Positions 18,487-27,512 are shown, numbered from the stretch's first letter. The stretch is 64,000 nucleotides of DNA from Oceanospirillaceae bacterium (GCA_024640955.1 JAHEDZ010000018.1:29347-93346); one strand, 5' to 3'. Numbers and translations are program-made. Notes: a model not told the origin generated them from the letters alone.

Positions 18487-18500
18487 ATCATTCGCACCCT

Positions 18501-18528
18501 AAAAAGCGGGCCTTGTGCCCGCTTTTTT
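18501..18528 (+). terminator. intrinsic terminator after aceF
   Basis: AAAAAGCGGGC and GCCCGCTTTTTT form a strong stem with a short CTTGT loop and a six-T tract, 15 bp after the aceF stop. Confidence 0.93.
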
Positions 18529-18699
18529 GTTTCTTGAATTTGAGACGCGCGGTTGTTTTTGGGTGATGGTTGGTTTTTTTGGGCGGTGGGCGAACTCAGG
18601 GAGCAGAGTCAACTTCTCATCACTGCAGCAGGTGCAAGGTGACTTCCCGCGTCGGCGAAAACTAAGTAAATTCAAACAAAACAATCGAGGGTGTAAAGC

Positions 18700-19608
18700 A
18701 TGCTCAGTGCTGAACAAATCAGTTTTTACCGTGAGAAAGGCTATCTGCTTGTCGAAGATGTTGTTACAGCAGAACAGCTTGAGCGGATGCGCGCTATTAC
18801 CTATGAGTTTATCGAGGCGTCGCGTCAGGTCAGTGAGAGTGACGAAGTGTTTGATCTTGATGAGGGGCATAGTGCTGACAGGCCTCGGCTGACTAGAATC
18901 AAACTGCCACACAAACAACACCCCTATTTTGATGAAATCCTGAAAAAATCAGGTGTTACTGAGGTGTTGCGTGATCTGTTGGGCGAGAGTGCCGCACTGA
19001 TCACCTCGAAACTAAACACCAAAGCACCCGGCGGCGGTGCGGCGGTAGAGTGGCATCAGGATTGGGCTTTCTATCCGCATACCAATGATGATCTGCTGGC
19101 TTTCGGTTTGATGTTGGAAGATGTCGAACTTGAGAATGGACCATTGCAGGTTATTCCTATGTCTCACAAAGGACCTGTTCTGAGCCACAGTGTTGATGGA
19201 CGTTTTAGCGGTGCGGTGGACGCCGATGACCCTCAGTTTGAAGGGGGTCGTGCGGTAACCTTGACGGGTAGGGCAGGCAGTATGACTGTGCATCATGCTC
19301 GTACGCTACATGGCTCTGCACCGAATATGAGCGACAAACCGCGGTTGATACTCTTTTATGAGATTGCCAAAGCGGACGCTTGGCCGATACTTGGTGCCTC
19401 CTCATATATACACTCTCTAGGGCAGCGGAACTTCTGGGAGGATTTGAACGATAGGATGATCCTGGGCGAGCCCTGCTTAGAACCTCGTCTCGAACCTGTA
19501 CCGGTGCGTATGCCGCTGCCGCCCCCTGAGGATGCCGGTTCGATCTTTAAAACCCAGAAATATGGGGGTGCAAAGAGTGCGTTCACGTCCCCAGGCGTTG
19601 ATGGCTAG
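18700..19608 (+). CDS. phytanoyl-CoA dioxygenase (PhyH) family Fe(II)/2-oxoglutarate oxygenase
   Basis: The 302-aa protein has the PhyH fold signature. The iron triad is H119 and D121 in EWHQDW and H204 in TLHGSAPN, with R215 (DKPRLIL) as the 2-oxoglutarate anchor. The family oxidises small metabolites or lipid-derived substrates, and marine bacteria carry many paralogues; the substrate here is unknown. It is too short, and lacks the signature region, to call ectoine hydroxylase. It stands alone between the aceF terminator and a tolC-like gene, with no pathway neighbours to suggest a substrate. The 171-bp gap upstream shows no clear promoter. Confidence 0.85.
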   Translation: MLSAEQISFYREKGYLLVEDVVTAEQLERMRAITYEFIEASRQVSESDEVFDLDEGHSADRPRLTRIKLPHKQHPYFDEILKKSGVTEVLRDLLGESAALITSKLNTKAPGGGAAVEWHQDWAFYPHTNDDLLAFGLMLEDVELENGPLQVIPMSHKGPVLSHSVDGRFSGAVDADDPQFEGGRAVTLTGRAGSMTVHHARTLHGSAPNMSDKPRLILFYEIAKADAWPILGASSYIHSLGQRNFWEDLNDRMILGEPCLEPRLEPVPVRMPLPPPEDAGSIFKTQKYGGAKSAFTSPGVDG

Positions 19609-19731
19609 TTGCTAGGCTAGATGTCGCGACTAAATCGGTGCAAGTATTGGCGAGTTCTGGCGTCTGCGTCTATGCTGAAGCCTGCAATTGGTTTTGAGAC
19701 CTATTATCGAGAGGTCCGAGGATACGCCGGC

Positions 19732-21084
19732 ATGAAAACCCCATCCAAACATACCCTTTTTGCGGCTGCTATTTTGGCAATCATGCCGACTCTAGCGCAG
19801 AGTAAGCCGTTGAAAGAGACGATCGCTGAAACGCTGGAGTCCCATCCACAGCAGGTTCGAGCAATAGAACGACACGCGGCATCGCGAGAGATGGTTGAGA
19901 TGGATGAGGCGGGCTATCGTCCAACGCTAGACCTTAGTGCGGGTATCGGACGCGAGCGTGCCTACCGGAGTTCTGATGACGATTGGTATACCCGTCGCGA
20001 GGCGGGACTGAGCGCGACACAGATGCTCTATGATGGATATGAAACCAAATCTCGCGTTGACGCCAGCTCAGCAAATGCGCGAGCTGATGAGGCGCGTAGC
20101 GCTGAGCAGGCAGAGGTGTTGGGATTGGAGGTTGCGACTGTTTATCTCAATGTTATCCGTCAACGGCAGCTGCTAGAGATCACGAAAAACAATCTTGCCG
20201 CCCATCAGGATACTTTCAATAAAATTTCTCGTCGTGCGCAGATGGGTGTCGGCAGTATGGCTGATGAGACTCAAGCGCGCGGGCGTTTAGCGCTGGCGAA
20301 CTACAACCTGAGTGTCGTTGAGGGTAACCTCTGGGAGTCAGAAATCAACTTTGAGCGAGTGGTTGGTTATAAGCCAGTTGACTTGGAGATGCCGGCAGAG
20401 GACTGCTGTACCCATCTCCCATACACCGCTGAGGATGCGCGCTATGTAGCGACAATGGAACATCCGCGTTTTGCCGCCGCTGTTGCTGACCACGAATCTT
20501 CGCTTGGGCAGGTAGGTGTCGCTAAGTCAGCGATGTATCCGAAGATCTTTCTTGAGGTGGACTATACCAGCAATAAGGGTGTTAGCGGTGTTTCTAAAGG
20601 CGAGCAGACCTTAACGGCGATGGTGCGAGCACGTCAAAATGTCTACCGCGGTGGGTCTGATGCAGCGCGTATTGCGGCCAACGAACATCTAGCGGGAGTT
20701 GTGCGCGCTCAGGGCGAAAAGGACCGTCGTGATCTAGAAGCTGATGCGCAGATCGCTTGGTATGACCTAGAGTCTATCTACTTGCAGATTCCGGAGTTAG
20801 AGCGTCGTCAATCTGAAGCGCAGGGTACGCGAGATGCTTATGCGCAGCAGTTTAATATTGGACAGCGCTCGCTGTTGGATCTTCTCGACTCTGAAAACGA
20901 GCTCTTCACCGCAAACAATGAACTGATCTCTGCCAGGATTGATGAGCAGCTTTCGCGCTACACTCTGCTGGCTCGAGTGGGGCGTTTGCTCGAGTTCATG
21001 GAGTTAGAGGTGTCAGAGCATCCAGAGCACCGCAATGATCAGGGCGAACTTTCGGAATCAGTTGAAGTTGCCAGTGCAGAGTAG
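19732..21084 (+). CDS. TolC family outer-membrane efflux/secretion channel
   Basis: From the ATG at 19732 the product has 450 aa with a Sec signal peptide (hydrophobic core, cleavage after TLAQS). The mature part has the duplicated TolC/OEP organisation: long alpha-helical coiled coils with two beta-strand insertions (LDLSAGIGRERAYRS and FLEVDYTSNKGVSG). The second half ends with the usual QFNIGQRSLLDLLDSENEL helix. Such trimers form the exit duct for ABC, RND or type I secretion pumps. No membrane fusion protein or pump gene is adjacent, so its partner must be elsewhere. An upstream in-frame start at 19621 would add 37 non-signal residues and was rejected. Confidence 0.9.
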   Translation: MKTPSKHTLFAAAILAIMPTLAQSKPLKETIAETLESHPQQVRAIERHAASREMVEMDEAGYRPTLDLSAGIGRERAYRSSDDDWYTRREAGLSATQMLYDGYETKSRVDASSANARADEARSAEQAEVLGLEVATVYLNVIRQRQLLEITKNNLAAHQDTFNKISRRAQMGVGSMADETQARGRLALANYNLSVVEGNLWESEINFERVVGYKPVDLEMPAEDCCTHLPYTAEDARYVATMEHPRFAAAVADHESSLGQVGVAKSAMYPKIFLEVDYTSNKGVSGVSKGEQTLTAMVRARQNVYRGGSDAARIAANEHLAGVVRAQGEKDRRDLEADAQIAWYDLESIYLQIPELERRQSEAQGTRDAYAQQFNIGQRSLLDLLDSENELFTANNELISARIDEQLSRYTLLARVGRLLEFMELEVSEHPEHRNDQGELSESVEVASAE

Positions 21085-21100
21085 TTTGGCGTAATCGGAG

Positions 21101-21128
21101 AAAAGGTCAGCACTGCTGGCCTTTTTTA
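21101..21128 (+). terminator. intrinsic terminator after the tolC-like gene
   Basis: AAAAGGTCAGCA pairs with TGCTGGCCTTTTTT, one G-U pair, ending in six T, 17 bp after the stop codon. Confidence 0.85.
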
Positions 21129-21219
21129 TACCAGCTTCCGTATAGTGAAAAGATAATACTGTATCGTGATTGATTTGATGGGTCTCTAAATCTAATCTGC
21201 AATGACGGGGGATGAAACT

Positions 21220-21585
21220 ATGATCATACACGGCTTGTTGTTAGTACTGCTGTTCCAGTTGATCGGTGAGCTGATCGTGGTATCCCTGAGCCTGCCGATC
21301 CCCGGTCCCGTGCTGGGTATGGTTTTCCTGCTCTTGCTGCTGCTGTTTTTCAAGAGAGTGCCTAAGTCGCTGCGCACTACCTCGGATACGCTGCTATCCA
21401 ACCTCGCGCTGCTGTTTGTACCTGCCGGTGTCGGGCTGGTCCTGCATTTTGAACTCTTGCGGTCTGAGTGGTGGATTATCTTGTTGGCGCTTGTTATCAG
21501 CTCCATCGGCGCCGCTATCGCAACGACTCTTACTTTTACGCTGCTACTCAAGCGTCAAAGAGGTAAGGAGGGCGGCGATGCTTAG
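21220..21585 (+). CDS. CidA/LrgA family holin-like membrane protein
   Basis: A 121-aa protein with four membrane helices and the family motif SLPIPGPVLGM near residues 22-34, plus LFVPAGVGL. LrgA/CidA proteins act with LrgB partners; in Staphylococcus and Bacillus they affect autolysis and pyruvate or acetate uptake. The ATG at 21220 has a strong GGGGGA box; an ATG six codons upstream is less likely. It overlaps the downstream lrgB-like gene by 8 bp, confirming a coupled pair. Whether it is closer to LrgA or CidA cannot be decided here. Confidence 0.87.
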   Translation: MIIHGLLLVLLFQLIGELIVVSLSLPIPGPVLGMVFLLLLLLFFKRVPKSLRTTSDTLLSNLALLFVPAGVGLVLHFELLRSEWWIILLALVISSIGAAIATTLTFTLLLKRQRGKEGGDA

Positions 21586-22291
21586 CGCAACGGACTTCTG
21601 GGTCTATTTCGCAGCTCAGCCACTGCTGTGGATTGTACTAACCCTCGCTGTTTACAGTGCAGCGGTCGTGCTGCACAGATTGGCTGGGCAGACTCCGCTC
21701 TTGCACCCGGTACTTATCAGTATGATAGTGTTGATCAGCTTACTGCTGCTAACCTCCACACCTTACGAGACCTACTTCAGCGGTGCGCAGTTTATACACT
21801 TTTTGCTCGGGCCCGCCACAGTTGCAATAGCCGTTCCACTGTTCGACTACTTCGACAAAATACGGGAGCTTTGGTTACCTATTTTGATCGCTTGTCTGGT
21901 AGGTGCTTTCAGTGCTGCTGCGATAGCGGTGGGTGTGGCCTGGTTGTTTGATGCTCGCATGGAGACGCTGTTATCCATCGCGCCGAAGTCGGTGACCTCG
22001 CCGATTGCGCTTGGTATCTCGCAGAAGATTGGGGGGTTCCCAGAGTTATCTGCCGCGCTCTGCCTAGTAACCGGGGTATTGGGGAGTCTGTTAGTACCCT
22101 CCGTATTGAAGGTGCTGCGTGTGTCGGATGAGGAGACTCAGGGCTTTGTGCTTGGTCTTACGTCCCACGGCTTTGGTACGGCATTGGCACTAGAGACCGG
22201 AGCCTTGGCCGGTGCTTTTGCCGGCCTAGCGATGGGGCTGACTGGGTTAATAACTGCGCTGATGATCCCGCTGTTGGCGGCCCTTTTCTGA
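21578..22291 (+). CDS. LrgB/CidB family membrane protein
   Basis: This 237-aa protein has about six to seven membrane segments and the LrgB signature TLLSIAPKSVTSPIALGIS and SHGFGTALALE. It starts inside the lrgA-like gene (ATG 21578, AAGGAGG box). The pair resembles YohJ-YohK of E. coli and LrgAB of Gram-positives. A reported activity in other bacteria is pyruvate transport, which would fit a cell with a nearby pyruvate dehydrogenase operon, but that link is only an inference. Confidence 0.88.
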   Translation: MLSATDFWVYFAAQPLLWIVLTLAVYSAAVVLHRLAGQTPLLHPVLISMIVLISLLLLTSTPYETYFSGAQFIHFLLGPATVAIAVPLFDYFDKIRELWLPILIACLVGAFSAAAIAVGVAWLFDARMETLLSIAPKSVTSPIALGISQKIGGFPELSAALCLVTGVLGSLLVPSVLKVLRVSDEETQGFVLGLTSHGFGTALALETGALAGAFAGLAMGLTGLITALMIPLLAALF

Positions 22292-22357
22292 ATTGAAATT
22301 CACCTCAAGGCGCAGTAAAGTGCGCACGGTTTTTAGTACGATTAAGGTGAAAGGTCG

Positions 22358-23476
22358 ATGCCCACTCCGTTAGCGCGTTATAAGAAAGATCTACAGCGTG
22401 ATGATTTTTCCTACGATGCCACTCAGGAGAGGGCCGTTCAACACCTACAGCGTCTGTTTGATGAGCTGGTTGCGGCTGAGAGCGCGCCGCCCCCTGGTGG
22501 TTTTCTGCGTATTCGCACGCGTTTTAAGATTGGTAAACCCAAGCAAGTTGAGCCAGTAAAGGGGCTCTATTTTTGGGGAGGTGTAGGTCGCGGTAAGACC
22601 TATCTGATGGATACCTTCTACGACACCCTGCCGTTTGAGCGCAAAATACGCACACACTTTCACCGTTTTATGCAGCGCGTACATAAAGAACTAAAAGAGC
22701 TCGATGGTACTAAGAATCCGCTGACTACGATTGCTGATAAGTACGCCGCTGAGACGCGCATCATCTGCTTCGATGAGTTCTTTGTCTCAGATATTACTGA
22801 CGCGATGATTCTAGGCAGCCTGCTGCAGGAGCTGTTCGCTCGTGGAGTCTCGCTTGTAGCAACGTCGAATATCATTCCAGATGGCCTTTATAAAGACGGC
22901 TTGCAGCGCGCCCGCTTCCTGCCGGCTATCGATCTGCTTAACAAGTATACCGAGGTGGTAAATGTCGATTCAGGTATCGATTACCGTCTACGTACATTGG
23001 AGCAGGCGGAGCTCTATCACTGGCCACTCGATTCGCAAGCTGATGTTAGTTTGAACAGCAGTTTCGAAAGTCTGGCGCCGGACTTAGAGGAGCTGGAAGA
23101 GAATGTCCAGATCGAGATTAACAATCGTCACATTCTTGCCCGCAAGGCGTGTGAGGATGTTATCTGGTTCGATTTTGACGCTATCTGCGAGGGCGCCCGC
23201 TCCCAGAACGACTACATCGAATTGTCGAAACTTTATCACGCAGTGCTCCTGGGTAACGTTCCGCAGCTCGGCCGCACCCGAGACGACGCCGCCCGTCGCT
23301 TCATCAATCTAGTGGACGAGTTCTACGATTCGGGCGTTAAGCTTATCATCTCCGCCGAAAAGCCGATCCACGAGATCTACACCGAAGGCAAACTCAACTT
23401 CGAGATCGAGCGAACCAAATCCCGTCTCCTAGAGATGCAGTCTACTGAATATCTAGCCCGAGAGCACCGCGCCTAA
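22358..23476 (+). CDS. zapE: ZapE, AFG1-like ATPase of the division ring
   Basis: The 372-aa AAA-type ATPase has Walker A GGVGRGKT (74-81) and Walker B IICFDEFFVSD (135-145), and the AFG1 core (VATSNIIPDGLYKDGLQRARFLPAI). In E. coli ZapE binds FtsZ, destabilises polymers in the presence of ATP and is needed under low oxygen or high temperature. It is commonly found just upstream of rplM-rpsI in pseudomonads and relatives, as here. Its presence matters because ftsA is missing from the division cluster in this same window. Confidence 0.93.
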   Translation: MPTPLARYKKDLQRDDFSYDATQERAVQHLQRLFDELVAAESAPPPGGFLRIRTRFKIGKPKQVEPVKGLYFWGGVGRGKTYLMDTFYDTLPFERKIRTHFHRFMQRVHKELKELDGTKNPLTTIADKYAAETRIICFDEFFVSDITDAMILGSLLQELFARGVSLVATSNIIPDGLYKDGLQRARFLPAIDLLNKYTEVVNVDSGIDYRLRTLEQAELYHWPLDSQADVSLNSSFESLAPDLEELEENVQIEINNRHILARKACEDVIWFDFDAICEGARSQNDYIELSKLYHAVLLGNVPQLGRTRDDAARRFINLVDEFYDSGVKLIISAEKPIHEIYTEGKLNFEIERTKSRLLEMQSTEYLAREHRA

Positions 23477-23537
23477 AACCGCCCACTCGGCTAAAAACTT
23501 TATCGTACTTGGCTATTTTATATTTCTGCTGTTCATG

Positions 23538-23690
23538 TATAATCCGCGCTCCGCTAGAAATAGTGGTCGTAACTAGAAAGTTGTATCTAAAGCTAACTCC
23601 CCGGAGTTAGTGGGCTTGCAACCAATAATTATAAGGTAAGCCGGGACCAACCCACTGGTTGATTCGAGGTTTATAGATAGGAAACTTAAA
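23538..23690 (+). promoter_or_regulatory. promoter -10 and structured leader of rplM-rpsI
   Basis: A consensus -10 TATAAT is at 23538-23543; no good -35 is seen at 17 bp. The leader that follows is about 140 nt long and structured. CTAACTCC/GGAGTTAG can pair at 23593-23610. AGTGGG and CCCACT can pair across the next 50 nt, enclosing GCTT/AAGC. In E. coli L13 represses translation of its own rplM-rpsI mRNA by binding the leader, so a similar role here is reasonable but inferred. Confidence 0.5.
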
Positions 23691-24122
23691 ATGTCTTACA
23701 CAGTTAGTGCTAAGCCAGCCGAAGTAAAACGCGACTGGTATGTTGTAGACGCTGAAGGTAAAACCCTTGGCCGTCTGGCAACTGAAATCGCTCGCCGCCT
23801 GCGCGGTAAGCATAAAGCGGAATTCACACCGCACGTTGATACAGGCGATTACATCGTTGTTGTTAACGCTGAGAAAGTACACGTTACTGGTAACAAGCGT
23901 TCAGACAAGATGTACTACCGTCACTCTGGCTTCCCAGGTGGTCTGAAGGAAGCTAACTTCGAGAAGATGATGCAGACTTTCCCTGAGCGTACTATTGAGC
24001 TCGCGGTTAAAGGCATGCTGCCAAAAGGCCCACTGGGTCGTGCTATGTACAGCAAGCTGAAAGTGTACGCTGGTGGTAACCACCCGCATGCTGCACAGCA
24101 GCCTCAAGAACTGAACATCTAA
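23691..24122 (+). CDS. rplM: 50S ribosomal protein L13
   Basis: L13 (143 aa, normal length) is an early-assembling large-subunit protein. Typical motifs are [39 protein letters not shown] and [13 protein letters not shown]. It is followed 13 bp later by rpsI, the universal pairing. Expression is probably driven from the promoter about 150 bp upstream. Confidence 0.98.
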   Translation: MSYTVSAKPAEVKRDWYVVDAEGKTLGRLATEIARRLRGKHKAEFTPHVDTGDYIVVVNAEKVHVTGNKRSDKMYYRHSGFPGGLKEANFEKMMQTFPERTIELAVKGMLPKGPLGRAMYSKLKVYAGGNHPHAAQQPQELNI

Positions 24123-24135
24123 GGGGAAAGCGAAC

Positions 24136-24528
24136 ATGGCAACTACTCAGTACTACGGCACTGGCCGTCGCAAAACTTCCACTGCTCGCGTATTCCTACG
24201 TCCAGGCACTGGTAACATTTCAATCAACAACCGCGCTATCGAAGAGTACTTCGGTCGTGAAACTGCTCGCATGATCGTTAAGCAGCCACTTGAGCTGACT
24301 GACAATGTAGAGAAGTTCGACGTATACGTTACCGTATCTGGTGGCGGCGGCTTCGGTCAGGCTGGTGCGATCCGTCACGGTATCACTCGTGCGCTGATGG
24401 AGTACGATGAAACTCTGCGTCCTTCACTGCGTCAGGCTGGTTTCGTTACTCGCGATGCGCGTGAAGTTGAGCGTAAGAAAGTGGGTCTGCGTAAAGCGCG
24501 TAAGAAGCCACAGTTCTCGAAGCGTTAA
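24136..24528 (+). CDS. rpsI: 30S ribosomal protein S9
   Basis: S9 (130 aa) has the expected start ([16 protein letters not shown]), the [15 protein letters not shown] core and the conserved C-terminal tail ending KKPQFSKR, which reaches the P-site tRNA. A GGGGAAAG ribosome site lies before the ATG. A strong terminator follows the stop codon. Confidence 0.98.
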   Translation: MATTQYYGTGRRKTSTARVFLRPGTGNISINNRAIEEYFGRETARMIVKQPLELTDNVEKFDVYVTVSGGGGFGQAGAIRHGITRALMEYDETLRPSLRQAGFVTRDAREVERKKVGLRKARKKPQFSKR

Positions 24529-24553
24529 TTCGCTTACTGCTTTTGCAGTCAAG

Positions 24554-24585
24554 AAAAGCCCGAGCCTTACCGCTCGGGCTTTTTT
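24554..24585 (+). terminator. intrinsic terminator after rpsI
   Basis: AAAAGCCCGAGC and GCTCGGGCTTTTTT form a perfect long stem with a 6-nt loop and T-tract. Confidence 0.95.
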
Positions 24586-24655
24586 GTTCTTAGGTTATTC
24601 CAAAATAGTTAGAGTTTTGCTTTAGGTATTTGGTCCGGTAAGGCCCTGTTTCACC

Positions 24656-24684
24656 TTGTAAAAACAGGGTGTTTTCTTTATTAT
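24656..24684 (+). promoter_or_regulatory. sigma-70-type promoter of petABC
   Basis: TTGTAA (-35, 24656-24661), a 17-bp spacer and TATTAT (-10, 24679-24684) precede petA by about 130 bp. The same stretch contains an 8-bp inverted repeat, CCCTGTTT at 24644-24651 and AAACAGGG at 24662-24669, overlapping the -35 box. That repeat may be an operator or a second terminator for rpsI. Confidence 0.6.
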
Positions 24685-24766
24685 CCGCGCCAAGAATCCG
24701 ACTCTATGGTTATAAGCCACAGAATCGCGGAAAACGAATTTATGTTTTCAAAATCACGCGTCCTAA

Positions 24767-24787
24767 ACCGTTTGATAGGCAAACGGT
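24767..24787 (+). promoter_or_regulatory. hairpin in the petA 5' untranslated region
   Basis: ACCGTTTG-ATAGG-CAAACGGT is a perfect 8-bp stem with a 5-nt loop, ending about 11 nt before the GGGAG ribosome site of petA. It may stabilise the mRNA or influence translation. Function unknown. Confidence 0.45.
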
Positions 24788-24813
24788 ATATAGGGCTCAA
24801 GGGAGATTAGTTG

Positions 24814-25410
24814 ATGAGCAATGACGGCGTTAACAAGGGCCGGCGTCGACTGCTAATCGGAGCCACCTCAGCTGTTGGTGCGGTGGGTGCGATTGGTGCG
24901 GCGGTACCTTTTGTTGCTTCATGGAATCCCAGTGCAAAAGCGAAGGCGGCCGGTGCTCCGGTAAGAGCCGATATTAGTAAGCTTGAGCCTGGTCAGCAGA
25001 TGATCGTAGAGTGGCGCGGTAAGCCTGTATGGATCGTTCGTCGTACCCAGGAAGCGCTGGCTAACCTAGCGAAACTCAACGACGCTGTTGCAGATCCGAA
25101 CTCTGAGAAGCCACAGCAGCCTGAGTATGTGCCTGCTGATGAGACTCGCGCGATTCGCTCGGAGTTCATGGTTATGGTGGGTATCTGTACGCACCTAGGT
25201 TGTTCGCCAACTTACCGTCCTGAGATTGCTCCAGACGATATGGGTGCAGACTGGCTCGGTGGTTATTTCTGTCCGTGCCACGGTTCACGCTTCGACCTCT
25301 CTGGTCGTGTTTACAAAGGCGTACCTGCACCGACTAACCTGGTTGTTCCACCTCACTCTTATGAGGGCGATAACACGCTCGTCATCGGCGTAGACACGGA
25401 GACTGCATAA
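24814..25410 (+). CDS. petA: ubiquinol-cytochrome c reductase, Rieske iron-sulfur subunit
   Basis: The Rieske protein (198 aa) passes electrons from ubiquinol to cytochrome c1. A twin-arginine-type N-terminal anchor is present (GRRRLLIGA followed by a Gly/Ala-rich hydrophobic helix). The [2Fe-2S] ligands are in CTHLGC (C125, H127, C130) and CPCHGSRF (C153, C155, H156). Start ATG 24814 has GGGAG upstream; a TTG just before it was not used. The stop overlaps the petB start (TAATG), so the pet genes form one coupled operon. Confidence 0.98.
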   Translation: MSNDGVNKGRRRLLIGATSAVGAVGAIGAAVPFVASWNPSAKAKAAGAPVRADISKLEPGQQMIVEWRGKPVWIVRRTQEALANLAKLNDAVADPNSEKPQQPEYVPADETRAIRSEFMVMVGICTHLGCSPTYRPEIAPDDMGADWLGGYFCPCHGSRFDLSGRVYKGVPAPTNLVVPPHSYEGDNTLVIGVDTETA

Positions 25411-26666
25411 TGGCTGGTTCACGTAATAAGGGTAACCCAGGCCTCATGGGTTGGATTGATGATCGTTTTCCGGCAACAGCGCTGTGGGAAGATCACCTCG
25501 CGAAATACTATGCGCCACGTAACTTTAACTTCTGGTACTTCTTTGGTTCACTCGCGCTGCTCGCGCTGGTAAACCAGATTGTTACAGGTATCTGGCTGAC
25601 CATGAGCTACAACCCGTCAGCTGAAGGCGCATTTGCCTCGGTTGAGTACATCATGCGTGATGTCGAATATGGCTGGCTGCTACGTTATCTGCACTCTACG
25701 GGAGCATCGGCTTTCTTCGTGGTTGTCTATCTGCACATGTTCCGTGGCATGATGTACGGCTCGTACCAGAAGCCACGTGAACTCGTGTGGCTGTTCGGTA
25801 TGACAATTTACCTGGCACTTATGGCTGAAGCCTTCATGGGCTACTTGCTGCCTTGGGGTCAGATGTCTTACTGGGGTGCGCAGGTAATTGTATCGCTGTT
25901 CGGCGCGATTCCTGTTATCGGGGAGGATTTACAGCAGTGGATTCGGGGTGACTATCTGATATCGGGTATCACACTGAACCGTTTCTTTGCACTGCATGTT
26001 ATCGCTCTACCAATCGTTATTCTTGGCCTCGTTGTGCTGCATATTATTGCGCTGCACGAGGTGGGTTCAAACAACCCAGATGGCGTTGATATCAAAGAGA
26101 AGAAGGACGAAAACGGTGTGCCGCTTGATGGTATCCCATTCCACCCGTACTACACCGTCAAAGACATTGTAGGCGTTGTGGTGTTCTTGTTTGTTTTCTG
26201 TTTTGTGGTCTTCTTCTTCCCTGAGGGCGGCGGCTATTTCCTTGAGAAGCCAAACTTTGAGCCAGCTAACCCGTTGAAGACGCCTGAGCACATAGCGCCG
26301 GTATGGTACTTCACACCGTTCTACGCGATCCTGCGTGCGATTACCTTCCCGCTCTTCGGTTTAGATGCCAAGTTCTGGGGTGTGGTTGCGATGGGTGCTG
26401 CGATTGCGATTCTGTTCGTACTGCCTTGGCTCGACCGCTCTCCTGTGCGCTCAATGCGCTACAAAGGCTGGTACAGCAAGACAGCCCTGCTGATCTTCGC
26501 GGTCTGCTTTGTCATCCTAGGTATTCTCGGTGCTATCCCTGCTACGCCGGGTCGTACCCTTGTTGCTCAGATATGTACTGCGCTCTACTTCGCGTACTTC
26601 ATTCTGATGCCTTGGTACACAAGCAAAGAGAAAACGTCACCAGTTCCGGAGAGGGTTACAGGCTAA
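25410..26666 (+). CDS. petB: ubiquinol-cytochrome c reductase, cytochrome b subunit
   Basis: Cytochrome b (418 aa) is the membrane core of complex III, with two b hemes and both quinone sites. Heme-ligand histidines are H95 and H109 in the second helix, and H196 and H211 in the fourth. The Qo-site motif reads PVWY (in APVWYFTPFYAILR) where mitochondria and alphaproteobacteria have PEWY; other residues at this position are known in natural enzymes. Eight membrane helices fit the hydrophobic segments. Start and stop both overlap neighbours by one base (TAATG). Confidence 0.98.
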   Translation: MAGSRNKGNPGLMGWIDDRFPATALWEDHLAKYYAPRNFNFWYFFGSLALLALVNQIVTGIWLTMSYNPSAEGAFASVEYIMRDVEYGWLLRYLHSTGASAFFVVVYLHMFRGMMYGSYQKPRELVWLFGMTIYLALMAEAFMGYLLPWGQMSYWGAQVIVSLFGAIPVIGEDLQQWIRGDYLISGITLNRFFALHVIALPIVILGLVVLHIIALHEVGSNNPDGVDIKEKKDENGVPLDGIPFHPYYTVKDIVGVVVFLFVFCFVVFFFPEGGGYFLEKPNFEPANPLKTPEHIAPVWYFTPFYAILRAITFPLFGLDAKFWGVVAMGAAIAILFVLPWLDRSPVRSMRYKGWYSKTALLIFAVCFVILGILGAIPATPGRTLVAQICTALYFAYFILMPWYTSKEKTSPVPERVTG

Positions 26667-27442
26667 TGAAAAAGTTTATTGTTGCTTTCTTAGTCGCTCT
26701 GCTGCCTATCGGAGCGCTGGCTGCAGGCGGTGCAAAGCTGCCGTTGCAGCACATTGAAACAGACTACACAAACCAGGCATCGCTACAGCGTGGTATGCAG
26801 ACTTTTGTAAACCGTTGTATGGGTTGTCACTCAGCTGAGTTTCAGCGTTTCGAACGTGCCGCTCAGGACTTGGGGATGCCAAACAATTTGGTTGAAGAGT
26901 ACCTGATCTTCGATAGCGAGAAGAAGATCGGTGAGCAGATGACCATCGCGATGGCGAAAGAGGACTCACAGGTTTGGTTCGGTAATCCGCCGCCTGATTT
27001 GACTTTGGAAACCCGTCTGCGTGGTGCGGACTGGGTCTACACATACCTGCTAGGCTTCTATGAAGATCCTTCTCGTCCATGGGGCGTGAACAATGCAGTC
27101 TACAAAGATGTGGGTATGCCCAACGTTCTTGAAGATCTGCAGGGTATTCAAAAGCTGGCGTGTACTGAAGAAGTGCTGATGCGTTATGGTATCGAAGGTG
27201 ATATCGACCCGCTGACTGGTGCACGTGTAGGCGGCTGTCTGTCTCATGATGCCTCTACTGGCGAGCTGACTGCACAAGAGTTCGATAAAGTTATCTACGA
27301 TCTGGTAAACTTTATGGCTTACATGGCGGAGCCGTCTAAGCAGGACGCTCACCGCATCGGTACCTACGTACTCGTCTTCCTGTTCTTCTTCTTCTTCCTG
27401 GCGTACGCCCTGAAGCGAGAGTTCTGGAGAGACATTCACTAA
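26666..27442 (+). CDS. petC: ubiquinol-cytochrome c reductase, cytochrome c1
   Basis: Cytochrome c1 (258 aa) begins at ATG 26666, overlapping the petB stop. It has a cleaved signal peptide (ALLPIGALA), the heme c site CMGCH (51-55), the axial-ligand methionine region DVGMPNVL, and a C-terminal membrane anchor rich in Phe (FLFFFFFLAYALKREFW). This is the standard third gene of petABC. A longer in-frame frame begins inside petB and is not real. Confidence 0.98.
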   Translation: MKKFIVAFLVALLPIGALAAGGAKLPLQHIETDYTNQASLQRGMQTFVNRCMGCHSAEFQRFERAAQDLGMPNNLVEEYLIFDSEKKIGEQMTIAMAKEDSQVWFGNPPPDLTLETRLRGADWVYTYLLGFYEDPSRPWGVNNAVYKDVGMPNVLEDLQGIQKLACTEEVLMRYGIEGDIDPLTGARVGGCLSHDASTGELTAQEFDKVIYDLVNFMAYMAEPSKQDAHRIGTYVLVFLFFFFFLAYALKREFWRDIH

Positions 27443-27478
27443 GAGATGCTCTAGCGGGCTGTCCTTGGTAACAAACAA

Positions 27479-27512
27479 CTACGCGATCCCTCGGGGTCGC
27501 GTAGATTTTTTT
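27479..27512 (+). terminator. intrinsic terminator after petC
   Basis: CTACGCGA-TCCCTCGGGG-TCGCGTAG followed by ATTTTTTT: a perfect 8-bp stem with T-tract, 37 bp after the stop. Confidence 0.93.

Noticed and set aside
25410..26666. PVWY in place of PEWY in cytochrome b as an anomaly
   Set aside because: Variation at this position is known among bacterial enzymes, so it is not a sign of malfunction.
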